The notes: generated by a model from the letters alone, not told the origin. A DNA stretch of 64,000 bases from Xanthomonas translucens pv. cerealis (GCF_006838285.1 NZ_CP038228.1:992001-1056000); one strand, 5' to 3'; counted from the stretch's first letter, positions 33,294 to 42,916 are shown. Numbers and translations: made by a program.

Positions 33294-35638
33294 GCAAGAA
33301 AACCATCCAACCCTATACGCAGCCGGCCGGCGGCTGGGGCGCGTTGCGCGCCGTCGCCACCCACCTGCTGCAGCAGGACGTGGCGGTGCAGGGGGCCAAG
33401 ACCCTGTTGCACGCCAACCAGCCCGACGGCTTCGACTGCCCCGGCTGCGCCTGGCCCGACCGCGACCACACCTCGACCTTCGAGTTCTGCGAGAACGGCG
33501 CCAAGGCGGTGGCCGCAGAAGCCACCGCGCGCCGCGCCACCCCGGAGCTGTTCGCCCAGCACAGCGTCGCGCAGCTGGCCAAGTACAGCGACTTCTGGCT
33601 GGAAGGGCAGGGCCGGCTGACCCATCCGCTGCGCTACGACAGCGCCAGCGACCACTACGTGCCGGTGAACTGGGACGCCGCGTTCGCGCTGATCGCCAAG
33701 CACCTCAACGGCCTGGCCTCGCCGGACGAGGCGATCTTCTACACCTCCGGGCGCACCAGCAACGAGGCCGCGTTCCTGTACCAGCTGTTCGTGCGCGAGT
33801 TCGGCACCAACAACTTCCCCGATTGTTCGAACATGTGCCACGAGCCGTCGGGCACCGCGCTGAAGTCGCAGATCGGCGTGGGCAAGGGCACGGTGTCGTT
33901 GCACGATTTCGAACTGGCCGACGCGATCTTCATCTTCGGCCAGAACCCCGGCACCAACCATCCGCGCATGCTCGGCGAGCTGCGCCAGGCGGCCAAGCGC
34001 GGTGCGGCGATCGTATCGTTCAATCCGCTGCGCGAGCGCGGCCTGGAGAAGTTCGCCGATCCGCAGGACAAGCTGCAGATGCTGCACAACGGTTCGACGC
34101 GGATTTCGTCGGACTATTTCCAGCTGAAGATCGGCGGCGACCTGGCCGCGGTCAAGGGCATCATCAAGCACGTGCTGGAGTGCGATGCCGAAGCGGCACG
34201 GGAAGCGCGGCCGCGGCTACTGGATCTGCAGTTCATCACTCAGCACACCGCCAACTTCGACGCCTTCGCCGCGGAGGTGATCGCCGAGCCGTGGGCGACC
34301 ATCGTCGAGGAATCCGGGCTGAGCGAGGCCGAGCTGCGCCACGCCGGCGAGATCTACCTGAAGTCGGAGCGGCTGATCGCGTGCTGGGGCATGGGCATCA
34401 CCCAGCATAAGCATTCGGTGGCCACGATCCACATGATCGCCAACCTGCTGCTGCTACGCGGCCACCTGGGCCGCCCCGGCGCCGGCGCCTGCCCGGTGCG
34501 CGGCCACAGCAACGTGCAGGGCGACCGCACGATGATGATCTACGAGCAGCCGCCGGCGGCGTTCCTGGACCGGCTGCAGCAGGTGTTCGGTTTCGAGCCG
34601 CCGCGCGCGCCGGGCTTCGACACCGTCGGTGCGATCGAGGCCATGCTGGACGGGCGCGCCAGGACCTTCTTCGGCATGGGCGGCAACTTCGCCACCGCCA
34701 CGCCCGACACCGAGGCTACGCACCGCGCGCTGCGCCGCTGCGACCTGACCGTGCACGTGACCACCAAGCTCAACCGCAGCCACCTGGTGCACGGCCGCGA
34801 CGCGCTGATCCTGCCGTGCCTGGGCCGCACCGAGATCGACATCCAGGAAGGCGGGCCGCAGAGCGTCAGCGTCGAGGACTCGATGAGCATGGTGCACCTA
34901 TCGGCCGGCATCAATGCGCCGGCGTCGGCGGAGCTGCTATCGGAACCTGCGATCGTCGCGCGCCTGGCCGAGGCCACGCTCGGCGCGCGCAGCGCGATCC
35001 ACTGGCGTTGGCTGGTGGCCGACTACGACCGCATCCGCGAGCTGATCGCGCAGGTGTTCGAGGACTTCGCCGACTTCAATACGCGGGTGCGCATGCCTGG
35101 AGGCTTCCGCCTGTCCAACACCGCGCGCGACCGCGTGTGGGACACGCCGGAAGGCCGCGCGGTGTTCAAGGTGCACGCGGTGCCGACCGACAACCCGATC
35201 CACCGCGCGCGCCGCCAGCACCCGCAGCAGCCGGTGTTCACCCTGGCCACCACGCGCTCGCACGACCAGTACAACACCACCATCTACGGCCTGGACGACC
35301 GCTACCGCGGCGTGTTCGGCGAGCGCCGGGTGCTGTTCATCAACGCCGCCGACATCGCCGACCTGGGCCTGCAGGCCGGCGCCTGGGTGGACTTGGAAAG
35401 CCTCGGCGAAGACGGCGTGCAGCGCCATGCCCGGCGTTTCCTGCTGGTCGAGTACAACATCCCGCGCGGCTGCCTGGCCGCCTATTACCCCGAGACCAAT
35501 GGCCTGGTGCCGCTGTCCAGCTTCGCCGACGAGGCGCGCACGCCGACCTCCAAGTCGATCCCGGTGCTGGTGACCCCGCACCTGGCCGAGGCCGCCGACG
35601 CGGTGCCGCGCGACATCGGCGTGGCGCTTGTCCGCTGA
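33290..35638 (+). CDS. FdhF/YdeP family molybdopterin oxidoreductase
   Basis: A 782-residue cytoplasmic molybdo-enzyme of the YdeP branch of formate-dehydrogenase-like proteins. Cys50-X2-Cys53-X13-Cys67 lies where the [4Fe-4S] ligands belong. Cys183 in SNMCHEPSG is the expected molybdenum ligand (selenocysteine in FDH-H). GMGITQHKHSV, CPVRGHSNVQGDRTM and the C-terminal HDQYNTTIYGLDDRYRG complete the bis-MGD fold. No twin-Arg signal. Members have been linked to acid resistance and formate oxidation, so the substrate is not certain. FdhD directly upstream shows the enzyme needs cofactor sulfuration. Confidence 0.92.
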   Translation: MSKKTIQPYTQPAGGWGALRAVATHLLQQDVAVQGAKTLLHANQPDGFDCPGCAWPDRDHTSTFEFCENGAKAVAAEATARRATPELFAQHSVAQLAKYSDFWLEGQGRLTHPLRYDSASDHYVPVNWDAAFALIAKHLNGLASPDEAIFYTSGRTSNEAAFLYQLFVREFGTNNFPDCSNMCHEPSGTALKSQIGVGKGTVSLHDFELADAIFIFGQNPGTNHPRMLGELRQAAKRGAAIVSFNPLRERGLEKFADPQDKLQMLHNGSTRISSDYFQLKIGGDLAAVKGIIKHVLECDAEAAREARPRLLDLQFITQHTANFDAFAAEVIAEPWATIVEESGLSEAELRHAGEIYLKSERLIACWGMGITQHKHSVATIHMIANLLLLRGHLGRPGAGACPVRGHSNVQGDRTMMIYEQPPAAFLDRLQQVFGFEPPRAPGFDTVGAIEAMLDGRARTFFGMGGNFATATPDTEATHRALRRCDLTVHVTTKLNRSHLVHGRDALILPCLGRTEIDIQEGGPQSVSVEDSMSMVHLSAGINAPASAELLSEPAIVARLAEATLGARSAIHWRWLVADYDRIRELIAQVFEDFADFNTRVRMPGGFRLSNTARDRVWDTPEGRAVFKVHAVPTDNPIHRARRQHPQQPVFTLATTRSHDQYNTTIYGLDDRYRGVFGERRVLFINAADIADLGLQAGAWVDLESLGEDGVQRHARRFLLVEYNIPRGCLAAYYPETNGLVPLSSFADEARTPTSKSIPVLVTPHLAEAADAVPRDIGVALVR

Positions 35639-35876
35639 TCCGGCACTGACCTGGGCGCTGCTCGAAGCGCTGGCGCCCGAGCCGGAAGGCGTCGCCCTGG
35701 CGCGGTTGTGCAAGCGCCTGGGGGTGCGCATGAGCGTGCTTCTGCGCACGCTGGCCTGGCTGGGCGAAGCCACCCTTGACGGGCGTGCGGGGCCGGGCTG
35801 GATCCGGGTGGAGACGCACGGCGAACGCGAGGTGGCGGTGCTGACCGCGGCCGGGCGGGCGCACCTGGCGCGCTGA
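35628..35876 (+). CDS. Small winged-helix-like protein after the YdeP-type gene
   Basis: An 82-residue product: WALLEALAPEPEGVALARLC and KRLGVRMSVLLRTLAWLG form a helix-turn-helix-like pair, followed by a beta wing (GWIRVETHGEREVAVLTAAG). It resembles small MarR/ArsR-like DNA-binding modules but has no diagnostic motif. The likely start is TTG at 35628, inside the last codons of the preceding gene, suggesting translational coupling. It may regulate the operon or be an accessory factor. Confidence 0.6.
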   Translation: MSADPALTWALLEALAPEPEGVALARLCKRLGVRMSVLLRTLAWLGEATLDGRAGPGWIRVETHGEREVAVLTAAGRAHLAR

Positions 35877-36561
35877 GCGCAAAACAACCGCCATTCGACG
35901 CGACATCGCAGCGCCTGCCCGTTGCGATTCCGCTGCCTCGCCGAGTGCCTCGCGATGCCCGCTCGACGCGAGCGAACGCATCTTCCGGGATATCTTGGCG
36001 ACGCTCGCCAACGCAGCTGCGTGCGCATCCGTTGCCGCGTGGTGCAATGGCCTGGCATCGCCTTGGGCGCGTGACGTTCAGTCGCTTTTGGCGTGACGGC
36101 AATCCGTTTTTCCGGATAACGGATGATTCCGACGTTTCTTGCGAGAACTGCTGCGCGATAAAAAAGTCTATCAATTCTCGGTATGAATAAATGTAATTCC
36201 GATTATTTAAAAAAGGTTAGTGATCCAGTCCCTTTTTCATGAATTTGGCGCATGAAATTCTATTCGAGTCTCAATCCGTGAGATTGCCGGATTAGACGCT
36301 GCGAGTCGTTTCCACGAAGCAAGTCGGAGCGATCGATGTGGCGGCATGCCGTGGCCTTGCTTTTGTTGCATGTAAAGTTTGGTTTATACGGCTTGGATGC
36401 CTGTTTCGCGGAGACGCAGGAGGGGCATGGCCAGGCGCGTCTGGCGATGGCCCAGGCCGGCTTTTTTGCCGCCAGAACGGATGCGACGAAGCGCGGTTTC
36501 CCGGCGTGTGGCCTGGGAAATACTCCGGTTTTTCTTGTCGTATTTATAGTGAGGTAATGTG
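35877..36561. other. AT-rich, gene-poor leader upstream of the ice-nucleation gene
   Basis: About 685 bases without a credible gene. Base composition falls sharply here: 36181-36240 is only about 30% G+C, against two-thirds in the flanks. Short open frames on both strands lack ribosome sites and protein-like composition. TGTAAAGTTTG at 36371-36381 repeats a motif seen upstream of other genes in the window. The region probably holds the inaX promoter and may mark a transferred segment. Confidence 0.6.
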
Positions 36562-39500
36562 ATGATTGTTGAAAAGATTTTGGCATTGCGTACGTGCGCC
36601 AATAACATGGCCGACCACTGCGGGTTGATCTGGCCGATGGCCGGTCCCGTGGAATGCAAATTCTGGAAACCGTCGGGACTGCACGAAAATGGTCTTACCG
36701 GCCTGTTGTGGGGCAAGGGAGTCGGAGCGCATCTGAGTGCGCACGCCGATGCGCGCTGGGTCGTGTGTGAAGTCGCCATCGACGAGATGCTGCAGTTGGC
36801 CGAAGAGGGGATGATCAAGTTCCCGCGCGCAACTGTGCTTTTCGTCGGGAATCGCAGCCAGGCGCTAGACTATATTGCAACCAACATGCAGCTCTACGGC
36901 GCCGCTCCACAGCCGGCGGCACCCGCTGCGCCGGCGTATGTCCACACCCCCGCAGCGGAGCCGTCCGCGCCGGCAACGCAGGCGACCTCTGCAACCCTGC
37001 CGACCCCAGCCACCCCTTCCACCCAGGCCACCCCTTCCACCCAGTCAACTCAGTCAACTCAGTCAACCGAGGCGACCCAGTCAACCGAGGCGACCCCGGT
37101 TGCCACGGTCGCCGCAGCGCCTCCTCCGGGACAGCAGCACGATGTGCTTGCGAGGAAGACCGAAACCGGTGTTTATGGCAGCACGCTCACAGGCGCCGAC
37201 CAGAGCCGGCTCGTCGCAGGCTACGGCAGTACCGAAACCGCCGGCGATCACAGCGATCTGATCGCGGGCTATGGCAGCACCGGGACTGCCGGATCCGACA
37301 GCTCCATCCTGGCAGGGTATGGCAGCACGCAGACTGCCGCGGGTAGGAGCACGCTCACCGCCGGCTACGGCAGCACGCAGACGGCGCAGGAAGGCAGCCG
37401 TCTCACCTCCGGCTACGGCAGCACTGCGACCAGCGGTTCTGACAGCGCGGTGATTTCCGGCTACGGCAGCACGCAAACGGCCGGTAGCGAGAGTTCCTTG
37501 ACCGCTGGCTACGGCAGCACGCAGACCGCGCGCAAGGGCAGCGACATCACCGCCGGCTATGGCAGTACCGGTACGGCCGGGTCGGACAGCGCGTTGATCG
37601 CCGGCTACGGCAGCACCCAGACCGCCGGCAGCGAGAGTTCCTTGACCGCAGGCTACGGCAGCACGCAGACCGCACGCAAGGGCAGCGACGTCACCGCCGG
37701 CTACGGCAGTACCGGCACGGCGGGTGCCGACAGCACCTTGATCGCGGGCTATGGCAGCACGCAGACCGCTGGCGGCGAAAGCTCTCTCACCGCCGGCTAC
37801 GGCAGCACGCAGACGGCGCGGCAAGGCAGCGACATCACCGCCGGTTACGGCAGCACCGGCACCGCCGGTGCGGACAGTACGCTGATCGCCGGTTACGGCA
37901 GCACGCAAACCTCGGGCAGCGACAGCTCGCTGACGGCCGGTTATGGCAGCACGCAGACCGCGCGCAAGGGCAGCGACATCACTGCCGGCTACGGCAGCAC
38001 CGGCACCGCCGGATCCGACAGTTCGTTGATCGCCGGCTACGGCAGCACGCAGACCGCCGGCAGTGAAAGTTCGCTGACGGCCGGCTACGGCAGCACACAG
38101 ACCGCCCAGCAAGACAGCTCGCTCACCACCGGCTACGGCAGTACCTCGACGGCAGGTCACGACAGCTCGCTGATCGCCGGCTATGGCAGCACCCAGACCG
38201 CTGGCTACGACAGCACCCTGACCGCCGGCTACGGCAGTACGCAGACCGCACAGCAAGACAGTTCGCTCACCACCGGCTACGGCAGTACCTCCACCGCCGG
38301 TGCCGACAGTACGCTGATCGCCGGCTACGGCAGTACCCAGACGGCAGGCAGCGACAGTTCGCTGACGGCCGGTTACGGCAGCACACAGACCGCACGCGAA
38401 GGCAGCGATGTCACCGCCGGCTACGGCAGTACCGGCACGGCGGGTGCGGACAGCACGCTGATCGCGGGTTACGGCAGCACGCAAACCTCGGGCAGCGACA
38501 GTTCGCTGACGGCCGGTTATGGCAGTACGCAGACTGCGCGCAAGGGCAGCGACGTCACCGCCGGCTACGGCAGCACCGGCACCGCGGGCGCAGACAGCAC
38601 CTTGATCGCGGGTTACGGCAGCACGCAAACCTCGGGCAGCGACAGTTCGCTGACGGCCGGTTATGGCAGTACGCAGACTGCGCGCAAGGGCAGCGACGTC
38701 ACCGCCGGCTACGGCAGCACCGGCACCGCGGGCGCAGACAGCACCTTGATCGCCGGCTACGGCAGCACGCAAACCTCGGGTAGCGACAGTTCGCTGACGG
38801 CTGGTTACGGCAGTACGCAGACCGCGCGCAAGGGCAGCGACGTCACCGCCGGCTACGGCAGCACCGGCACCGCGGGCGCAGACAGCACCTTGATCGCCGG
38901 CTACGGCAGCACGCAAACCTCGGGCAGCGACAGTTCGCTGACGGCCGGTTATGGCAGTACGCAGACTGCGCGCAAGGGCAGCGACGTCACCGCCGGCTAC
39001 GGCAGCACCGGCACCGCGGGCGCGGACAGCACCTTGATCGCCGGCTACGGCAGCACGCAGACGTCGGGTAGCGACAGTTCGCTGACCGCCGGTTATGGCA
39101 GTACGCAGACTGCGCGTAAGGGTAGCGACATTACCGCCGGCTACGGCAGCACCGGCACCGCGGGCGCGGACAGCACCTTGATCGCCGGCTACGGCAGCAC
39201 GCAGACGTCGGGTAGCGACAGTTCGCTGACCGCCGGTTACGGCAGTACGCAGACCGCACGCAATGGCAGTGATGTCACCGCCGGCTACGGCAGTACCGGC
39301 ACGGCGGGCGCGGACAGCACCTTGATCGCCGGCTACGGCAGCACGCAGACGTCGGGCAGCGACAGTTCGCTGACGGCCGGCTACGGCAGTACGCAGACCG
39401 CGCGCAAGGGCAGCGACATTACCGCCGGCTACGGCAGTACCGGCACCGCGGGTGCGGACAGCACCTTGATCGCGGGCTACGGCAGCACGCAGACGTCCGG

Positions 39501-41262
39501 CAGCGACAGCTCGCTGACGGCCGGTTACGGCAGCACGCAGACCGCACGCGAAGGCAGCGACGTCACCGCTGGTTACGGCAGTACCGGCACGGCGGGCGCG
39601 GACAGCACCCTGATCGCCGGCTACGGCAGCACGCAAACGGCGGGCAGCGACAGTTCGCTGACGGCCGGCTACGGCAGTACGCAGACCGCGCGCAAGGGCA
39701 GCGACATTACCGCCGGCTACGGCAGTACCGGCACCGCGGGTGCGGACAGCACCTTGATCGCGGGCTACGGCAGCACGCAGACGTCCGGCAGCGACAGTTC
39801 GCTGACCGCCGGTTACGGCAGCACGCAGACGGCACGGCAGGGCAGCGACATCACCGCCGGCTATGGCAGTACCGGGACTGCGGGCGCCGACAGTTCGTTG
39901 ATCGCCGGCTATGGCAGCACGCAGACCGCCGGCTACGACAGCAACCTCACTGCCGGTTACGGCAGCACGCAGACTGCCCGCGAGGACAGCACACTCACTG
40001 CCGGCTACGGCAGTACGTCAACCGCCGGTCATGACAGCTCGCTGATCGCAGGCTATGGCAGTACCCAGACCGCTGGTTACAACAGCATCCTGACCACCGG
40101 CTATGGCAGCACCCAGACCGCACAGGAGAGCAGTTCTCTCACTGCCGGCTACGGCAGCACTTCCACGGCTGGCTACGACAGTACCTTGACCGCCGGCTAT
40201 GGCAGTACCCAAACCGCCGGCTACAAAAGCACGCTGACCGCGGGTTATGGCAGCAATTCGACCGCCGGCCACGAGAGCTCGTTGATCGCCGGCTACGGCA
40301 GCACCCAGATCGCTGGATACGAGAGCACCTTGACCGCCGGCTACGGCAGTTCGCTGACTACGCAGCAGAACAGTTCGCTGACTGCCGGCTACGGCAGCAC
40401 CGAGATCGCCGGCTATGCCAGTACGCTGATGGCCGGCTATGGCAGTTCCCAGACCGCCGGTTACGAGAGCACGCTGACCGCCGGCTATGGCAGCACCCAG
40501 ATGGCCGAGCACAGCAGTTCGCTCACTGCCGGTTATGGAAGCACCGGCATCGCCGGGCAGGACAGTTCGCTGATCGCCGGCTACGGCAGCAGTCTGACCA
40601 GCGGGGTGCGCAGCTTTCTGACCGCCGGCTACGGCAGCAACATGATCGCCAGCTACGGAAGCTCGCTGATCGCCGGCCATGAGTGCACCCAGATCGCCGG
40701 CCACAAAAGCATGCTGATCGCGGGCAAGGGCAGTTTCCAGACCGCGGGGGCTCGCAGCACGCTCATTGGCGGTGCCGCCAGCGTGCAGACTGCCGGCGAC
40801 CGCAGCAAGCTGATCGCGGGCGCCGACAGCACCCAGACCGCCGGCGACCGCAGCAAACTGTTGGCCGGACGCAACAGTTATCTCACCGCCGGCGACAGGA
40901 GCAAGCTCACCGCCGGGGACGACAGCACGTTGATGGCTGGCGATCGCAGCAAGCTGACCGCCGGCAAGAACAGCGTGCTGACTGCCGGCGCCAATAGCAG
41001 GCTTATCGGCAGTCTGGGGTCGACGCTGAGCGGCGGGGAGAATTCGACGCTCATTTTCCGCTGCTGGGACGGCGAGCGCTACACCAATGTCGTGGTCAGG
41101 ACAGGTGAGCAGGGCGTGGAATCGGACATTCCCTATCAGGTCGACGACGAAGGAAATCTGGTCGGAAAAGCGGATGACGATTTGGTGCTGGATTACGACC
41201 CGGGCATGATTCTGGATGGGCAGTGCAGTCCCGGCACTGGAGAGGAACTGCGTGATGTCTGA
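36562..41262 (+). CDS. inaX: Ice-nucleation protein (InaX type)
   Basis: Outer-surface protein that orders water and triggers freezing near 0 C. The 1566-residue product has an N-terminal domain at 1-112 (LRTCANNMADHCGLIWPMAG, GLTGLLWGKG, HADARWVVCEVA) and a Pro/Thr/Ala/Gln linker at 113-204. Next come 81 uninterrupted 16-residue coils at 205-1500 and a C-terminal cap at 1501-1566 (RCWDGERYTNVVVRTGEQG). Most coils read YGSTQTA..S.LTAG with the TxT water-ordering motif. The last ten or so lose the Tyr and TxT and gain Arg/Lys (AGDRSKL), like the R-coils needed for fibre assembly. GAGG seven bases before the ATG at 36562 is preferred to the GTG one codon earlier. From memory, InaX of X. campestris pv. 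translucens is about 1567 residues. Confidence 0.98.
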   Translation: MIVEKILALRTCANNMADHCGLIWPMAGPVECKFWKPSGLHENGLTGLLWGKGVGAHLSAHADARWVVCEVAIDEMLQLAEEGMIKFPRATVLFVGNRSQALDYIATNMQLYGAAPQPAAPAAPAYVHTPAAEPSAPATQATSATLPTPATPSTQATPSTQSTQSTQSTEATQSTEATPVATVAAAPPPGQQHDVLARKTETGVYGSTLTGADQSRLVAGYGSTETAGDHSDLIAGYGSTGTAGSDSSILAGYGSTQTAAGRSTLTAGYGSTQTAQEGSRLTSGYGSTATSGSDSAVISGYGSTQTAGSESSLTAGYGSTQTARKGSDITAGYGSTGTAGSDSALIAGYGSTQTAGSESSLTAGYGSTQTARKGSDVTAGYGSTGTAGADSTLIAGYGSTQTAGGESSLTAGYGSTQTARQGSDITAGYGSTGTAGADSTLIAGYGSTQTSGSDSSLTAGYGSTQTARKGSDITAGYGSTGTAGSDSSLIAGYGSTQTAGSESSLTAGYGSTQTAQQDSSLTTGYGSTSTAGHDSSLIAGYGSTQTAGYDSTLTAGYGSTQTAQQDSSLTTGYGSTSTAGADSTLIAGYGSTQTAGSDSSLTAGYGSTQTAREGSDVTAGYGSTGTAGADSTLIAGYGSTQTSGSDSSLTAGYGSTQTARKGSDVTAGYGSTGTAGADSTLIAGYGSTQTSGSDSSLTAGYGSTQTARKGSDVTAGYGSTGTAGADSTLIAGYGSTQTSGSDSSLTAGYGSTQTARKGSDVTAGYGSTGTAGADSTLIAGYGSTQTSGSDSSLTAGYGSTQTARKGSDVTAGYGSTGTAGADSTLIAGYGSTQTSGSDSSLTAGYGSTQTARKGSDITAGYGSTGTAGADSTLIAGYGSTQTSGSDSSLTAGYGSTQTARNGSDVTAGYGSTGTAGADSTLIAGYGSTQTSGSDSSLTAGYGSTQTARKGSDITAGYGSTGTAGADSTLIAGYGSTQTSGSDSSLTAGYGSTQTAREGSDVTAGYGSTGTAGADSTLIAGYGSTQTAGSDSSLTAGYGSTQTARKGSDITAGYGSTGTAGADSTLIAGYGSTQTSGSDSSLTAGYGSTQTARQGSDITAGYGSTGTAGADSSLIAGYGSTQTAGYDSNLTAGYGSTQTAREDSTLTAGYGSTSTAGHDSSLIAGYGSTQTAGYNSILTTGYGSTQTAQESSSLTAGYGSTSTAGYDSTLTAGYGSTQTAGYKSTLTAGYGSNSTAGHESSLIAGYGSTQIAGYESTLTAGYGSSLTTQQNSSLTAGYGSTEIAGYASTLMAGYGSSQTAGYESTLTAGYGSTQMAEHSSSLTAGYGSTGIAGQDSSLIAGYGSSLTSGVRSFLTAGYGSNMIASYGSSLIAGHECTQIAGHKSMLIAGKGSFQTAGARSTLIGGAASVQTAGDRSKLIAGADSTQTAGDRSKLLAGRNSYLTAGDRSKLTAGDDSTLMAGDRSKLTAGKNSVLTAGANSRLIGSLGSTLSGGENSTLIFRCWDGERYTNVVVRTGEQGVESDIPYQVDDEGNLVGKADDDLVLDYDPGMILDGQCSPGTGEELRDV
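37003..37101 (+). repeat. Short tandem repeats in the InaX linker
   Basis: CACCCCTTCCACCCAG-type units, then CAGTCAACT repeated, then two copies of CAGTCAACCGAGGCGACC. They encode TPSTQ, STQ and STEATQ runs in the flexible linker. All units are multiples of three, so copy changes alter linker length without shifting frame. Confidence 0.85.
37174..41061 (+). repeat. 81 x 48-bp coding tandem array with a 144-bp higher-order period
   Basis: Exactly 3888 bases, 81 units of 48 bp. Within coils 7-57 three consecutive units form a 144-bp superunit (SLTAG / D-I/V-TAG / LIAG variants). Several successive superunits between about 38450 and 39400 are almost identical at DNA level, showing recent unequal recombination or gene conversion. 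Units diverge toward both ends. Confidence 0.97.
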
Positions 41263-41620
41263 GAGGCGCGGTGGCCGCGCGATCGGCGCTCGCCGCAGGA
41301 CGCGGGGCGCATCGGTGACGATACGGGGGCGCCGATAGAATTCGGCTAGCGCGTTCCCGAGGCTTCTGGATGTGCTCGTGCGCGTCGCGCATGGGCACAT
41401 TCCGCAGGCCGCTGCGGCCATGGTCGTGGCGTCGCTTGTGCGGCATCGCGCGTGTTGCATGGCTGGCGCCATATCGGTTGTGTTCCAGTGCCGGCAATCG
41501 AGATCCCACGCACGCAATGGCGCATGGGCGCTTTCGCGGGTGTGCAACTGTGCGAAGCATGCGCCACAAACGCGGTGCCGATCTGCCAGAATCGGACGGT
41601 TTCCTGCCGATCCCGAATCC
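41263..41620. other. Intergenic region after inaX with no recognisable gene
   Basis: About 358 bases. I see no hairpin followed by a T-run after inaX and no credible coding frame. The open frames that run into the transporter gene lack a ribosome site and give Arg/Cys/His-rich translations. Confidence 0.55.
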
Positions 41621-42901
41621 ATGACCGCTGCCGCGCTTCCCGCTTCGCCCATCAATTCGCCGCGCCGCGTGCTGCTGGCCAGCCTGGTCGGTACCGCTAT
41701 CGAGTTCTTCGACTTCTACATCTACGCCACCGCCGCGGTGCTGGTGTTCCCGACCCTGTTCTTCCCGGCCGGCGACGCCGACGCGGCGCGGCTGCAGTCG
41801 CTGGCCACGTTCGCGGTGGCGTTCGTGGCGCGGCCGGTCGGCTCGGCGCTGTTCGGCCATTTCGGCGACCGCATCGGGCGCAAGGCGACGCTGGTGGCCG
41901 CGCTGCTGACCATGGGCCTGTCCACGGTGGTGATCGGGCTGCTGCCCGGCTATGCCAGCATCGGCATGTGGGCGCCGGCGCTGCTGACGCTGTGCCGCTT
42001 CGGCCAGGGCCTGGGCCTGGGCGGGGAATGGGGTGGTGCGGTGTTGCTGGCCACCGAGAATGCGCCGCCGGGCAAGCGCGCCTGGTACGGCATGTTCCCG
42101 CAACTGGGCGCGCCGCTGGGCTTCCTGCTGTCCTCCGGGATCTTCCTGCTGCTCGATGCGGTGCTCAACGAGGCGCAGTTCATGCGCTGGGGCTGGCGTA
42201 TCCCGTTCGTGGCCAGTGCGCTGCTGGTGGTGACCGGCCTGTGGGTGCGCCTGCGCATTCACGAAACTCCGGATTTTCGCGAGGCGCTGGAGCGCAACGC
42301 GCGGGTGGCCCTGCCGATGTGGACGGTGCTGTCGCGGCATGCCGGCGCGCTGCTGCTCGGCACCTTTGGCGTGTTCGCGACCTTCATGCTGTTCTATCTG
42401 ATCACCGTGTTCGCGCTGGGCTACGGCACCTCGGTGCTCGGCTACGGCCGCGAGCAGTTCCTGCTGCTACAGATGGTTGGCATTCTGTTCTTGGCCGCCG
42501 GCATTCCGCTGTCGGCGTATTGCGGCGACCGCTACGGCACGCATCGGGTGATGATCGCCGCTTCCCTCCTCATCATCCTGTTCGGGCTGGGCTTCGCGCC
42601 GCTGTTCGGCGCCGCGCATCCGTGGCAGCTGCTGGCGTTCCTGTCGCTGGGGTCGTTGTTCATGGGCCTGACCTACGGGCCCTGCGGCACCTTCCTGGCC
42701 GAGCTGTACCCGGTGCAGGTGCGTTACACCGGCGCCTCGCTGTCGTTCAATCTGGCCGGCATCATCGGTGCGGCACCAGCGCCGTACGCGGCCAGCTGGC
42801 TGGCCAAGCACTACGGCCTGCCATGGGTCGGCTACTACCTCAGTGCCGGCGCGGCGCTGAGCCTGCTGGCACTGCTGGCGATCGGCGCCAGGCGCCGCTG
42901 A
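41621..42901 (+). CDS. MHS family MFS transporter (metabolite:H+ symporter)
   Basis: A 426-residue, twelve-helix inner-membrane symporter. It carries the MHS signatures VGTAIEFFDFYIYATAAVLV at residues 19-38, FGDRIGRKATL in loop 2-3 and CRFGQGLGLGGEWGGAVLLA. Family members take up shikimate, citrate, proline/betaine or alpha-ketoglutarate; the sequence alone does not decide. The ATG at 41621 gives the usual short N-terminus. No Shine-Dalgarno is obvious. It stands alone between inaX and a convergent diguanylate cyclase gene. Confidence 0.9.
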   Translation: MTAAALPASPINSPRRVLLASLVGTAIEFFDFYIYATAAVLVFPTLFFPAGDADAARLQSLATFAVAFVARPVGSALFGHFGDRIGRKATLVAALLTMGLSTVVIGLLPGYASIGMWAPALLTLCRFGQGLGLGGEWGGAVLLATENAPPGKRAWYGMFPQLGAPLGFLLSSGIFLLLDAVLNEAQFMRWGWRIPFVASALLVVTGLWVRLRIHETPDFREALERNARVALPMWTVLSRHAGALLLGTFGVFATFMLFYLITVFALGYGTSVLGYGREQFLLLQMVGILFLAAGIPLSAYCGDRYGTHRVMIAASLLIILFGLGFAPLFGAAHPWQLLAFLSLGSLFMGLTYGPCGTFLAELYPVQVRYTGASLSFNLAGIIGAAPAPYAASWLAKHYGLPWVGYYLSAGAALSLLALLAIGARRR

Positions 42902-42916
42902 GGCCGGCGCCGCCGC

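Noticed and set aside
36336..36557. Possible small membrane protein gene directly before inaX
   Set aside because: Two overlapping frames are equally open, neither has a ribosome site, and the stretch lies in the low-GC leader; treated as non-coding.
37081..39636. Very long open frame antisense to the inaX repeats (and another at 40018-41655)
   Set aside because: A 48-bp unit with no stop in one antisense phase stays open however often it is copied. The translation is a monotonous Ala/Gly/Arg repeat without a ribosome site, so it is a shadow of inaX.
37174..41061. CRISPR-like array because of regular 48-bp spacing
   Set aside because: The units are contiguous coding repeats in one open frame with no unique spacers; this is the InaX coil domain.
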